Below are positions 22,166-34,214 of a stretch of 64,000 bases of DNA, piece after piece. Under the pieces are notes generated by a model, which was given only the letters and a program-made list of their open reading frames with translations, was not told the DNA's origin and ran no database searches. The position numbers were made by a program, and so were the translations under genes. Position 1 is the stretch's first letter. Each line of letters opens with the position of its first letter. Source of the DNA: Haberlea rhodopensis (Eukaryota; Streptophyta; Magnoliopsida; Lamiales; Gesneriaceae); contig CAJQUN010000009.1 of NCBI GenBank assembly GCA_907163345.1, forward strand, positions 248,001 through 312,000, given 5' to 3'.

Positions 22166-25100
22166 TTAGTTTCTATTTCTTTTGGCTTGCATATTTGTTG
22201 CTTCTTTCAGTGATTCCTGGGCATCTTTTTCCATTCCGAGTGAGAAGAGTGAAACTGCCTGAAGGTACAGTGCAGTTGGCCAGTCTGGAGATATAACCAA
22301 AGCTTGCATAGCATCTCCTAGAGCTTCATTAGGCATCTCACACATCATATAAGACAAGCACCGTCGAGAATACACAGTTGGCGATAGCATCGTCCCACCA
22401 TCAATGAACTACTCAAAGAAACACAAATAAATTGTTTCAGGCTTTATCTGAATCAGTTGTAGAAATTCAGGGTCATCATTACATGTAACGAAAAATCTTT
22501 GCTGCAGCTTATGGAACAACCGTTTAATTTTCACCAACCATAAAATTAGGTGATCGCATGTAACCCCTATAAGAAATTGTGGAGCTTTATAGAATTGACA
22601 GATTTCCCCACCTAATAGACTATTTTTTCGGCCTTAAGCTCTCATCTTAGAATTGATCTAACATTAAGGGAAGATCTTGTGAAGTACTATTGAGCCAATG
22701 TCGATTATGTGATTCATTAAGGATATGCGAGTGATTGTTGTTGGTTTCAGCTTCTCAAAATATAGGTAATGCCTGTGATCACACATTGCCACGGCACAAG
22801 AGATTATAAAGTTAAGAGGCTCTCCCACCTTATATCGAATACTTATAAGGTATAATTATAAGGTATATTATTGCCAATGACAAAAAGTTCCATGGGCTTA
22901 CTTGTGTGTAGCAATCGATTGCAGTAGTGAAATCCTTAGCTCTAAAAGCAGAATCCCCCTCCTGCTTGGCATCCAACGTCTCCTGCATTTGAATTGTCCA
23001 CATTTGAAAAGATAGCTGCCAAAGGGATAATTCAGATTAGAGTTTGATAAATAGAAATTTGGATATGATTTGGGAGGTCGAAAATGGAGACCTCTTTGGC
23101 AACTCCTTCGTCATCTTTGTATCCAGCTTTATCCAATATTTCATGTATGGCAGTGAGGTCCATTCTCAAGCATGCTTCACCCATGGGAGTCAACAGCAAT
23201 GGTTGAGTAGATATAGCGTTCCCTCGTCGAACACCGAGTAAGACGTAAGAAGGAACCTGATATGTAGACATTCACAAAAAAATTTATATTGTCAGCTCAA
23301 ATACTTCTGAAACTCCCCCATCAGGTGTACAGAGCAAGGAGGCCACGTAAACATTATTCTTAATACAAAGATTCATACTTTTACACAGATATATCGTAGT
23401 ATAATAGACAAGATCAATGTCTATGCACCATTCTGGAATTGTATGGTCATAAATTTATTGTAGTTGGAGCTAATAGCAATTGTCACTCGAATCTTAAATT
23501 TTACTGCAATTTTAACATCATGTTTTGATCCATTTACCACTTGTACTCTTTTGCAAAGTGTAAATGGATAGTCAACTTTGCAACGTGTACTCTTGTGATA
23601 ACTTACCGATATCATAATTGAGCTACCACAGTGAGGTTACACACAAAAAACTTGAAACTTCACTAGATCTTATGGAATGATTAAAAATGTTCGATTGTGG
23701 AAAAATTGGAAACTGCTGGAGAAAGTGATAAATTTCTTTCTGTCATACCTCAGTTTCTTTCTGAAGAGACGAGAGAGAAGTGACAAGAGACTTAGCACTC
23801 GGCCTTTCTCGTGCTTCATACTGCAAACAACGGGTGGCCAACCTTACCAACTCAGTCGCCTCATGAGTAGGAAGGTCACCCTCCAAACACGAATCCATGA
23901 GCATCGGAAAATTTTTTTCCCGAATGAGATCGAGTGCCTTTAAGAAAACAATAGTCGCAAATAACATCAGGACTCGTTGAACAGATTCTATTTGTCCTAA
24001 ATCAGTAAATATCATACATGGATTGGAGGTATGTGTTTCCCACTCAGAATATCAATCAGCATGGTTCCAAAGCTGAAAACGACACTCTCTGGAGTCATTC
24101 TTCCTGCATAAATATTTATACCAGAGATATATATCATTGTAGGAGCAAGAGCTAGCCAGTTGTACCCAAAACTATAACCACAGTAATTAGTAACTCTAAT
24201 ATTTTAAATTACAATAATTCAAGTGATATGTTTTGATCATAGTGCCATATGGACGTTGGAGTATGCATTCTTACCAGTTCTCAAGTATTCGGGTGGAGTG
24301 AAAGCTAAGTTTGTACTGTAACTTTTCCCATCTCTGCTGTTCTTCATTAGGCCAAAGCAAGATAGCCTGGGATTCCCATCCTACACCGGTAGCCAAATAT
24401 AAGACGAAGCAACACTTAAATCTTTGAAAACGAGAGGCAAGTTTTGCAAAACACAGTTCACCTGATCAAACAAGACCCTGTAAGCATTTAGATCGTGATA
24501 CAACACTCTTCCTCTGCTACTGCAGTACTCTAGAGCTTGTGCCAGATACAAGGCCACCCTCAATCTCATTACCCATTTCATCGGCTGTTTCTCCCCTATT
24601 GCAATTCAATTACTATCAAACATTAACATACTCACCCATAAAAGGTGAAAACATTTATAATCAAATCTTCAATTCCAAAACTCGGAAGAATTAGATTAGG
24701 AAACTCACAATGAAATAAGTTCTTAGCAAGAGTGTCATTGGGCATAAACTCCGCCACCAGCAGTCTCTCTTCACCTTCAAAGCAACATCCAATTACATTT
24801 GCCAATCTCTCACTTCTTAGATTTCCCACTGCCTTAGCTTCATCCTTCAATATTCCACCAAAAAAATAAGGAAACAACACTATCCCATCTCTCAAACTCA
24901 AAATCTTAGTTTGATTCTTGATATGAACACAACCAAAAATACAAAGTTGCCTCTTTTCCAGAGCGTTGAAGTAACATGAAATAGAAGAGATGTTGAAGTT
25001 TTAATGCATGCAGATTACATACATTAAAAATAAATGATAGACACACAAAGAAAAAAGACAATGAACTGACAAGGAATTCGCGAGAATCAGGCCAAGCAGA

Positions 25101-25455
25101 CTTGTTAAAGCTCTTAACAGCAATCCAACTTTTATTTTCAAGCAAGCCTTTGTAAACAATGTTAGGAGCCTTCTCTCCTTGCTCTGAAACAATGTTTTCT
25201 GGAGAAAACCCGTTTGTTGCAGCTTTCAGCTCCTCCCAACTGAACTCTCTGAAGTTTGGCAGCAAATTTTTCTCCCCATACTCTGAAACCCAGAAATATT
25301 ACAACAAAAAGACAAATTGTTTACACAAAAGAAAAACTAATGAAGGTAGTGATTAAGTCGTGAATAAACTAACTCGGATCAGAGGATTGAAGAACAGAGT
25401 GTTTGAGGCGAGAATTCCGCCAGCTGAAGGGAAACTTTGAGCAGCTTGCACCCAT
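22166..25455 (-). CDS. BSK: BR-signalling kinase (BSK) family pseudokinase with TPR domain, 10 exons
   Basis: Exons on the minus strand: 25455-25374, 25282-25071, 24844-24709, 24595-24462, 24380-24275, 24103-24018, 23937-23749, 23256-23092, 23015-22902, 22408-22166. All introns are GT-AG, and the joined frame encodes 488 residues, the usual BSK length. The N-terminus MGASCSK fits N-myristoylation at Gly2 with a nearby palmitoylatable Cys5, placing the protein at the plasma membrane. The kinase domain covers about 40-320. Lys84 is in WIAVKSF; the catalytic loop is YHDLNAYR without the HRD arginine; DFG is replaced by CFG (196-198). These losses are normal for BSKs, which act mainly as scaffolds. 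The SRDGKSYS segment (203-210) corresponds to the region phosphorylated by BRI1 in Arabidopsis BSK1. The C-terminal about 110 residues form TPR repeats. BSKs link the brassinosteroid receptor BRI1 to BSU1 phosphatase, and some also act in immunity (family knowledge). The gene looks intact. Confidence 0.96.
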
Positions 25456-26203
25456 TCAATGGTGTCAAAGCAATATAACATCTGTTGTTTTAAGGATCCA
25501 AGAAATAGCTTCTGTACTCAAATAAGCTTTGAAACTTTTTGATACTTCAACAGCATGCATTATATATGCAAATCATGGGATTACTGTACAATTTTGATGT
25601 GTCTCGATCTGGTGAACAGTTGTATATCAATAGGTGTTATGTTTGAAAAAATTAATAAATAAATAAAACAAAAATTCCCTTTTTTTCCTGGTTTGTGCTT
25701 TCTGCTTTATGCTGCCTTTCAAGTTTTCCATTTCTTCACGATGATTCCGTATTTGTTTTTACTTTTTAAGAAAGTTAGAAATTTTGATATTCAAGAATTG
25801 AATATTCCAAATAACTAGAACACAATTATTTTTATTTCATCTGATGTGAAAATTTTGTATAGATAATAGGTTTTTCAAGTCATATTATGCACAGAATAAT
25901 ACGGAGGTTGAGAAGGTTAGTTGATAGTGTCTCGGGCATATTATTATCATTGATGTGAAATATTTCACATTAATTATATATCATTGATTGATAATTATCT
26001 ATGTCAAATACTGCGGTAGACGGATCATAAAGGAAGCTTTACAAATATTTAATCCATTTATAAAATATACTTAAAATAATTCAAAGAATGCAATATACTT
26101 TTGAAATAAAAAAATCAAGGAAATGACATTTTGGGATAGGTTTGAAAAGTTACTTTTTGTTATTTAACTGGATATTTGCTCAAAGGTGATGCGGCAGGAC
26201 TAT

Positions 26204-26526
26204 TAGAGATGTCAAAATAGGTCAATGTGACTCAAACGGTTTGGAACCCCTGAGACAACTCGTCGGTTGGGCGGGCTAACCACCAAAAAATAAAAATAAA
26301 AATTATTATATTTTAATGAATTAAAATTATTAATAAATAATGTTTTAATTAATTAATTCAAATTTTATTATAAATTATATAATTGTTCCAACCTGCGGAC
26401 GAACCCCCAGTCGATCAACCCAAACTGTTGGCTTATTTGAAGACGACCTAAAAATTTTTGGCCCAATCGATATATTTGGTGGGTCAGATTGATCAATCTA
26501 ATAGGTCTAACCTATTTTGACAACTC
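26204..26526. mobile_element. MITE-like element with inverted terminal repeats
   Basis: The left end 'agagatgtcaaaataggt' is the inverse complement, with two mismatches, of the right end 'aacctattttgacaactct'. About 320 bp lie between the outer ends and there is no coding frame. This is the structure of a miniature inverted-repeat element; the parent superfamily and the TSD are not clear. Confidence 0.6.
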
Positions 26527-26781
26527 TGTAAACTGTCATATTGAGTCTTAAGAATGTAAATTTGTTATAGTTTTCAATTTTAAAACATTCTAATGAAGCT
26601 ACTATCGAAATTTCATGCTTTTCAAAAAAAAAAAATTTATATAATAATAATAATATATTAAAATATAAATTAATATTTTCGCCCTTGGACAGCCGGCAAA
26701 AGCGGATAGAATGGTTTGAATGAACGACCATTTTCTGTGGAAGACAAAGTCAAAATATCCTATGACGTATACAAAATCCTC

Positions 26782-26879
26782 TTGATAATGTATCTTTCTC
26801 TCTTAAAGTAATTATAATTAGTATTTAGATTTGATAATGTATCTTTCTCTCTTAAAGTAATTATAATTAGTATTTAGAT
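26782..26879. repeat. 49-bp perfect tandem duplication
   Basis: Two consecutive copies (26782-26830, 26831-26879), each beginning 'ttgataatgtatctttctct'. They look identical, so the duplication is probably recent. Confidence 0.9.
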
Positions 26880-27765
26880 TTTATAAAAAGTATCAATAAT
26901 TAATTATATGACACATATCTAAGATTCCTTACGTGCCAATAAAAATAAAAATAAATTGAATACAAGTCCTGTCTTTTTCTGAATATTCTATTAGCAGATC
27001 ACTTGGTTACGTTGTTCTTGTAAGTAGACCAATTCCGAGGCAGTTGCAATAATATAATTTTGAAATTTGATACGAATAATAATTGTTCAAAAAAAAAAAA
27101 AAGTAAGTAGAACGTGGTTATTTATTAACATTTGTGTTAGAACTCAGTTATTTCATTCTAAATTTATACTAATTAAGAAAAATTCGATAACTATAATATA
27201 TTGAATTATGGTATTAGATACAGTTTGGATCGAGAGATGAGATAAACAATGTAATGAGTAAAATTCTGAGATGATGATAAATAATATAGTGAGATAAATT
27301 ATGTGTTGTTTGGTTGGAAATAAGATGGTGGATTAATTTTATTGTTTGATATAATTATTAAAATACATTCGAACATCTGGATTTCAAATTTGGCTGAAAT
27401 TTCAAATTTTCGGAGGCAATTTCTAGTTTGGTAATTATGTTATAGGAAATAAGTTGAAATTTTGATAGGAATTTCAAATTATAAAATAGTTTTAAAAAAA
27501 TATGGAAAATTGTTATGTCATTTTGCTACAAAGTGGATAAATGCGATAGGATAATTTTTTTCTAAAAACAAATCAAACATGTGATTAAAAGCTAATCCTT
27601 AGACTGCTAATCACAATCTTTCAAAACAAATATGGCCTTAGAGTATGTGATTAAAAAATTGCTATCAACATATATAGACCATATCATTAAGTTAACAGGG
27701 GCTGAGGTAGGGGCGGGATAGGGTGGGTTAATCCCGCCTAGCGGGCTAGGGCGGGTTAATCCCGC

Positions 27766-27840
<75 letters not shown>
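27766..27840. repeat. (AT)n microsatellite
   Basis: About 37 AT repeats. They are immediately preceded by a GC-rich stretch with two copies of 'gggcgggttaatcccgcct', itself a short inverted repeat. Confidence 0.95.
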
Positions 27841-27844
<4 letters not shown>

Positions 27845-28468
27845 GGAGTTGATGTATATAAATGGTTAATATCATCTTGATATAAAATCTTGGTTACCGC
27901 CCATATAAGGAAAAGACTTATCTTATACAAGACTAGACTATCTAAAAGGCTAAAAATACGGTTTCAAATAGTTAGGATTTGGACTTGGTCTAATTTTCAG
28001 ATTTAAATAGTAGATTCATTCTTGCATTAGGAACCAGTCAGGTCTACGCCAACATCTTTTTTTCATTCTCTTTGATTTTTAGTCAAATGGATAATTTACA
28101 TTAATTGAAAGAGACTGAATTCGATTTGTTGGATTTGAAATATAATATTTGGATAATTCGAAGAGAAATTCATTATTTTTTTCATTTTCCCTATAAATTA
28201 TTGCTAATAATAACCTTTTTCAAATATCTTTTGATTAAATATTCAAACAACTAGACCACACAGGTTAAATACTTAATGTGCTCTAATGGTATTAATGGTT
28301 CCAAATGGGAGAGACTTCGAAGCTATGGTTTTATAATTTCATAACTGATGCAGAGTAAATTACATTACACTTTTAACGTTGATTATATTGTAAAGTTTAA
28401 CAATAACTCTATCTGATATTTGGTCTTTAAATGATACTCTAAAAAGTTTGGTTAACATTTCATGTTTA

Positions 28469-29382
28469 TGTTGGATTAATAATAATTGGATTATTGGGTT
28501 AATAATAAGAGCCCAATAATTATGTTATATTTTGTTAATGAGAACAAAATTATGGTAAGTTATTATGAAAGGCAATTAGGCTAAAGAAATCCCACATTGA
28601 GATTATGATACACTTATGGTTTGTTTATAATGAGATATAAATCAATAGAGTGTAGTTAAGTAGTAAAGATGGGTGCCCCTCGCGCGCCGTCCGTCCGTCC
28701 GCTCCGCTCGGCACGTCACGTCAGGTCTCGACTCGCCTCGCCTCGCAGCGCCGCGCGTGTCGCTGACGCGAAGGCAGTCCTATCTTTTTACTACACGGAT
28801 TTCTGAAATGACTTTTCATATGCCTGACTTTTCATATTCTGCTGAGTATTAAGTTTGAGAATTTTTACCTACCTGCAGAATTGATGTCAGATTTAAGTGT
28901 GAGACTTAAATCCGAAATGAATATGATGTTAAGTGTTGAGACTTTTCATCTAACCCACTATGCATTGTCATTTAAGTTGTGGCCTTTGGTAAGCCTGCTG
29001 TTGCAGCTATATAAGCTGCTCCAGCCTCATTCTTTATCTCATCCCGAATTTGCATTTGCATATCATATCATCTTCTTGAGAGTACTACACACTTCTTAGT
29101 GTTCGAGTGAGTCTGTCTGGGTTTCTGCTTCAACCCATACAGAGGTGTTTGGGACGTTGTACCTTGGAACTCTCTTGTCCAGGAGGCCAGAAGTTGTAGG
29201 CGGTCAATTTAGAGTTTACGGGCACACGGTTTACTGTGGCCTCGTCCAACAACAAAGTTTCTGCCCAGTTTATTTAAACTGTTTGTTGTAAGTCTTTACT
29301 GTTTCGAGTATTTTATTATAACAGAGTATTTGTGATCTTCTTATGCTTTGTCTATTTGTTTTTCTAAGAAACAGAACCAACA
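28469..29382 (+). repeat. 5' LTR of the copia element
   Basis: 914 bp. It contains a GC-rich tract of ccg/ctcg repeats (about 28680-28772), a TATA box in GCAGCTATATAAGCTGC (29003-29019), and the 15-mer AATTTAGAGTTTACG (29206-29220) complementary to the PBS position. Confidence 0.95.
29008..29014 (+). promoter_or_regulatory. TATA box of the copia LTR promoter
   Basis: TATATAA sits inside the palindrome GCAGCTATATAAGCTGC. The same box is at 34794-34800 in the other LTR. Transcription would be expected to start roughly 25-35 bp downstream, near 29040, in a pyrimidine-rich 'ctcattctttatctc' context. Confidence 0.7.
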
Positions 29383-29384
29383 AT

Positions 29385-29399
29385 CGTAAACTCTAAATT
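29385..29399 (+). other. Candidate self-complementary primer-binding site
   Basis: Two bases after the LTR end, where copia PBSs normally start, the sequence is CGTAAACTCTAAATT. It is not complementary to any tRNA 3' end, which would have to start TGG. It is the perfect reverse complement of AATTTAGAGTTTACG at 29206-29220 inside the LTR, also present at 34992-35006 in the right LTR. The LTR 15-mer lies in the loop of a potential stem (29183-29189 GAGGCCA with 29237-29243 TGGCCTC). Self-priming from the element's own RNA, as known for fungal Tf1, is the hypothesis. Confidence 0.6.
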
Positions 29400-29547
29400 C
29401 TTTGTTTGTTTTGTTCTGTTTTATCAAAACTCAGCTTTCACATTTACTTAAGATATTGTTCATGAATTTTTCAAAGGTTTAAACTTACTGTTTAAAAAAC
29501 TGCTTTGATATTATTTGTGCTCTCCTATTTGTGTTCTGTTTTACCTA

Positions 29548-32500
29548 ATGGCTGACCAGTTTACCCAACCACCTGCTGTGAATAATGAGATTCCGGTGAT
29601 CAAAGCTAGCGGTACTGAGGCCGCAATGCCAATTCTGAGAAGTCCAATGCCGTTTTCTCAATTTGAGAAACCGGAAAAGTTCAAGGGTTCCAACTTTAAA
29701 CGTTGGCAACAGAAGATGATGTTCTTCCTTACCACCTTGAACTTGACCAGGTTTCTGAAGGAGGAGAAACCGGTGGAGGACAAAGAGGATCCTCAATCTG
29801 CTGTGATAGTTGAGTCCTGGATGAGTGCCGACTACCTTTGTCGTAACTACATACTGAATTCTCTTGACGATGCACTTTTTAATGTGTATTCCCCCAAGGA
29901 GACTGCTAAGAATCTTTGGGAATCGTTAGAGATAAAGTACAAAGTTGACGACGCAGACGCAAAGAAATTTGTAGCCGGGCGATTCCATGACTATCGAATG
30001 GTAGATGGCAAGAGCGTTGTTGAGCAATGCGAAGAGCTGCAGCTGATATATCATGAACTTGCTGCCGAAGGTATGGGGCTAAATGATGCTCTCCAAGTGG
30101 CAATGATGATTGAAAAATTACCGCCATCTTGGAAGGACTTCAAGAGCTACCTAAAGCACAAACGAAAGATGATGAGTCTAGAGGATCTTATCAGGAGGCT
30201 GCGCATCGAGCAAGACAACCGAAAAGTTGACAAGAAATCATTTGGAATGATTTCCAAGGCCAACGTGGTTGAAGTTGGGGACAACTCCCATGGGAATAAG
30301 CGCAAACGTACTTTTGAACCCAAGGGAGATACTCAGACAAGAAGGTTCACCGGTGACTGTTATGTGTGTGGTAAGCCTAACCATAAGGCCAAGGACTGCA
30401 CTCAACGTCAAAACAATGACGGTAAGAGGAAGATAGTCCCTTACAAAGGCAAAGGCAAGAGGCCTGCACATGCCCACATTGCTGAGGACAATCTGAGCTC
30501 TGACATGGATGACATGCATCTTAGTGCTGTGGTATCGGAGGTGAATCTTGTTGGAGGGAACTCCAAGGAGTGGTGGGTGGACACTGGGGCTACTCGCCAC
30601 ATTTACGTCAACAAATGGATGTTTAAGACCTATCAACCGGTGAATGATGAGCACTGCTACATGGGAAATTCAGCAGTCTCAAAAGTTGAAGGCAAAGGGA
30701 CGGTTGTGCTAAAAATGACTTCCGAAAAAGAGTTGACTCTTACCGAGGTGCTCCACGTGCCAGAGATCCGAAAGAATCTCATCTCCGGAGCAGTGCTGAA
30801 CAAGAAAGGCTTCCGGCTTGTGTTTGAGTCCGACAAAGTCATTCTGTCCAAGGGTGGTATGTTTGTGGGCAAAGGCTACTTGGCCAATAACCTCTTCAAG
30901 ATGAGTGTAATGACTTTAGCTCCTAAGGCTAAGTCTAGTGTAGATGTTGAGGTTGATGTTAATGCAGCAAATGAGGCTAGCACAAGCAAAAATAATGTAA
31001 TGACTGTTGCCAATGTGGCTAATAAAACTTTATAGTTTGATTATTCTTGCGAGTCTTTACATTTGTGGCATGGTAGATTAGGACATGTGAATTATAAGTC
31101 CTTACAAATGCTAATGTCTCTTAATCTATTGCCTAAATTTAACATCAATCATAAACACAAGTGTGAGACTTGTGTAGAGGCCAAATTAACCAAGTTATCA
31201 TTCCACTCCATTGAGCGAAGCACCGAACCATTAAACTTGATTCATACGGATGTATGCGATCTAAAGTATGTACAATCTAGAGGCGGTAAAAATTATTTCA
31301 TAACATTTATCGATGATTGTACAAGATATTGTTATGTCTACTTAATGAGAAGTAAAGACGAAGCAATTGATATGTTTATTCACTACAAGAATGAAGTTGA
31401 GAATCAACTTGATAAAAAGATTAAAATTCTTCGAAGTGACCGGGGCGGTGAATATGAGTCACCATTTGTACAAATATGTGCTGAGAGTGGCATTATTCAT
31501 CAAACAACTGCGCCTTATTCTCCCGAGCAAAATGGTATTGCTGAAAGGAAGAATAGAACGCTTAAGGAAATGATGAATGCAATGCTTATAAGTTCCGACT
31601 TACCTCGAAATTTGTGGGGAGAAGCTCTGCTTTCTGCCAACTATGTGCTAAACAGAGTACCACATAAGAAGTTGGATAAAACGCCTTATGAATTGTGGAA
31701 AGGTCACTCACCTAGCTACAAGTTTTTAAGGGTTTGGGGCTGTCTAGCAAAGGTACCAATTCCTCCTCCTAAACGGACTAGGATAGGACCTAAGACAGTA
31801 GATTGTGTATTTATCGGATATGCGCAAGATAGTAGTGCCTATCGTTTTCTGGTGCATAAATCAGATAATGCAGAAATGCATGTAAATACTATCATTGAGG
31901 CTAGGGATGCTTCGTTTTTTGAGGAAATCTTTCCCCACAAAACTCCGACAATGCCTGAAACCAATGTTGAGAGAAATGTGGGGGATAGAGAATCTCAAGA
32001 GAATGTAGAATCGCCTAGACGAAGCAAAAGAGCGAGAAAAGAGAAATCTTTTGGCTCGGATTTTCTAACATATCTGTTGGAAAAAGATCCGACTACTTTC
32101 AAGGAAGCAATGTCTTCACAAGACTCTGATCTTTGGAAAGAAGCGGTGAACAGTGAGATAGAATCTATCTTACATAATCATACTTGGGAACTAGTGGATC
32201 TTCCTGCAGGTTGTAAACCACTAGGCCACAAGTGGATCTTCAAGAGGAAGATGAATGCTGATGGTACTGTAGATAAGTACAAGGCTAGACTTGTAGTCAA
32301 ACGCTACAGACAAACTGAAGGTGTTGATTATTTCGACACATACGCTCCTGTATCCTGGAAAACATCTATAAGGTTGATAATTGCATTTGCTGCATTATAT
32401 AACCTAGAGATCCATCAAATGGATGTTAAAACGGCTTTTCTAAATGGAGAGTTAGAAGAGGAGGTTTACATGGAACAACCTGAAGGGTTTGTAGTTCCAG

Positions 32501-33653
32501 GTAAAGAAACGAAGGTGTGTAAACTTGTGAAATCCTTGTATGGATTAAAACAAGCACCTAAACAATGGCACGAAAAATTTGATAGCGTCATGCTTTCAAA
32601 TGGGTTTAAAACAAACCAATGCGATAAGTGTGTCTACGTGAAATGAGACAATACAAACTATGTAATAGTATGTCTATACGTGGATGACATGATAATTGTT
32701 GGTAATAACGATAACATCAAAATTACCAAGAAAATGTTGTCACGAAATTTTGAGATGAAAGACCTAGGTCTTGCAGATGTGATTCTTGGAATGAAGATCA
32801 CCAAACATGCAGATGGATATTTTCTCTCCCAGGGTCATTATGTCGAGAAGATACTTGACAAATTTGACAAGGGAAATAATACCATCGCTAGAACACCTAT
32901 GGAAGTGGTGTCAAATCTTTGCAAGAATCGCGGAGAAGGTGTGCAACAACTTGAGTACTCTAGAGTCATAGGCAGTCTAATGTACCTCATGGATTGCACT
33001 AGACCTGATATAACTAATTCTGTCAATACATTGAGCAGATATACGAGTAATCCCAGTTATGAGCACTGGAAGGCAGTAGTTCGAGTTCTTAGATATCTAA
33101 GATATACTTCTAACTACGGACTACATTATACGAGATACCCAGCAGTAATTGAAGGGTATTCAGATGCGAATTGGATATCGGACTCCAAAAATATAAAATC
33201 TACGAGTGGATATATATTTATAATGGCGGTGCTGCTATTTCATGGAAATCATGCAAACAGACATGCATTGCTAGATCAACTATGGAATCTGAGTTCATAG
33301 CTTTAGATCTTGCGGCAGAAGAAACTGATTGGCTTCGGAGTTTCTTGGAGGATATTCCAATGTGGTCAAAACCAATGCCACCCATTAGTTTGCACTGTGA
33401 TAGTCAGTCAGCTATGGGAAGAGCACATAACAATGTGTATAATGGGAAATCACGACACATTCGTCGGAGACATAAATCCGTGAGAAATTTACTAAAAACC
33501 GGTGTCATTTCTTTAGATTATGTGAAGTCTAAAGAAAACATTGCTGACCCATTTACGAAAGGTCTGACAAGAGACCGAGTAGAGGTTTCATCGAGGGGAA
33601 TGGGGTTGAAGCCCATGAAATTGATTTCCAACCATGATGGCAACCCAACCTGA
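29548..33653 (+). pseudogene. gag-pol: Copia gag-pol polyprotein, interrupted
   Basis: ATG at 29548 (MADQFTQPP) opens the gag frame. The gag core includes FKGSNFKRWQQKM, a CCHC knuckle CYVCGKPNHKAKDC and the protease motif WWVDTGATRH. TAG at 31033-31035 interrupts the linker before integrase, and the same frame continues. Next come the HHCC finger (WHGRLGHVNY...CETC), the D-D-E core (HTDVCD, IDDCTR, PYSPEQNGIAERKNR) and reverse transcriptase (YKARLV). TGA at 32644-32646 precedes the YVDD active site. A one-base shift near 33225 moves the frame before RNase H (ISWKSCKQTCIARSTMESEF), which ends at 33653. The family normally has one long frame, so this copy is defective unless the TAG is read through. 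Confidence 0.93.
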
Positions 33654-34214
33654 ATTGTAAAATCCAATTTGCAGGTTCAATGGGAAAACCGAATTGTGGG
33701 GGGGATCGAACAAAGCACTCGGGAAATTGAGTTCCTTACATATTCCTGTGATGAAAGAGTGATAGACCTGTACTTTGGGAAGGCTGAGCTCATGCTCTTA
33801 ATGATTCTTCTATCTCGAGATGATAAAGTGGGGTATTACAGGATACTCTTTAGGAGAAATCACCTATGTCGAATGTGAAGGGGCCGCTTCTATGAGATGA
33901 CCTGAGGGCTAAATCTCTAGAGCATTCGATGAAACATCCAAGGCAGTCCAGGGCCAAAATGGACAACAACGAAAGAACCAATAATAGTGTGGAGATGAAG
34001 CTGTGTGAGTATTGTTGTCTTGTTATACATAAAACGTCGAACAGTTCAAGGCATCGCGTCCACTGGTTGACAAGTATATCCGATGATATTTTACTAAGGA
34101 AGGTTTAAGGTTAATCACCACCTATCCTGATGCAGTGGATTCTCAAAGTACTCTCAAATCTTCATCTAGGTGCATTGTGTAATTTTTTCGCCATATTGCA
34201 TTCATGTGGGGGAT
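33654..34214 (+). other. Copia 3' untranslated region with purine tract
   Basis: No coding signal is seen. The end 'gtgggggat' (34206-34214) directly before the right LTR is the polypurine tract. Confidence 0.8.

Larger units (their letters stand above)
25456..28468. other. BSK upstream region and AT-rich spacer
   Basis: The first few hundred bases upstream of 25455 should hold the BSK 5' untranslated region and promoter; I could not fix a TATA box with confidence. Beyond that are AT-rich sequence, a MITE-like inverted repeat (26204-26526), a 49-bp tandem duplication, a long TA microsatellite and poly-A/T tracts. No coding region is supported. Confidence 0.5.
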
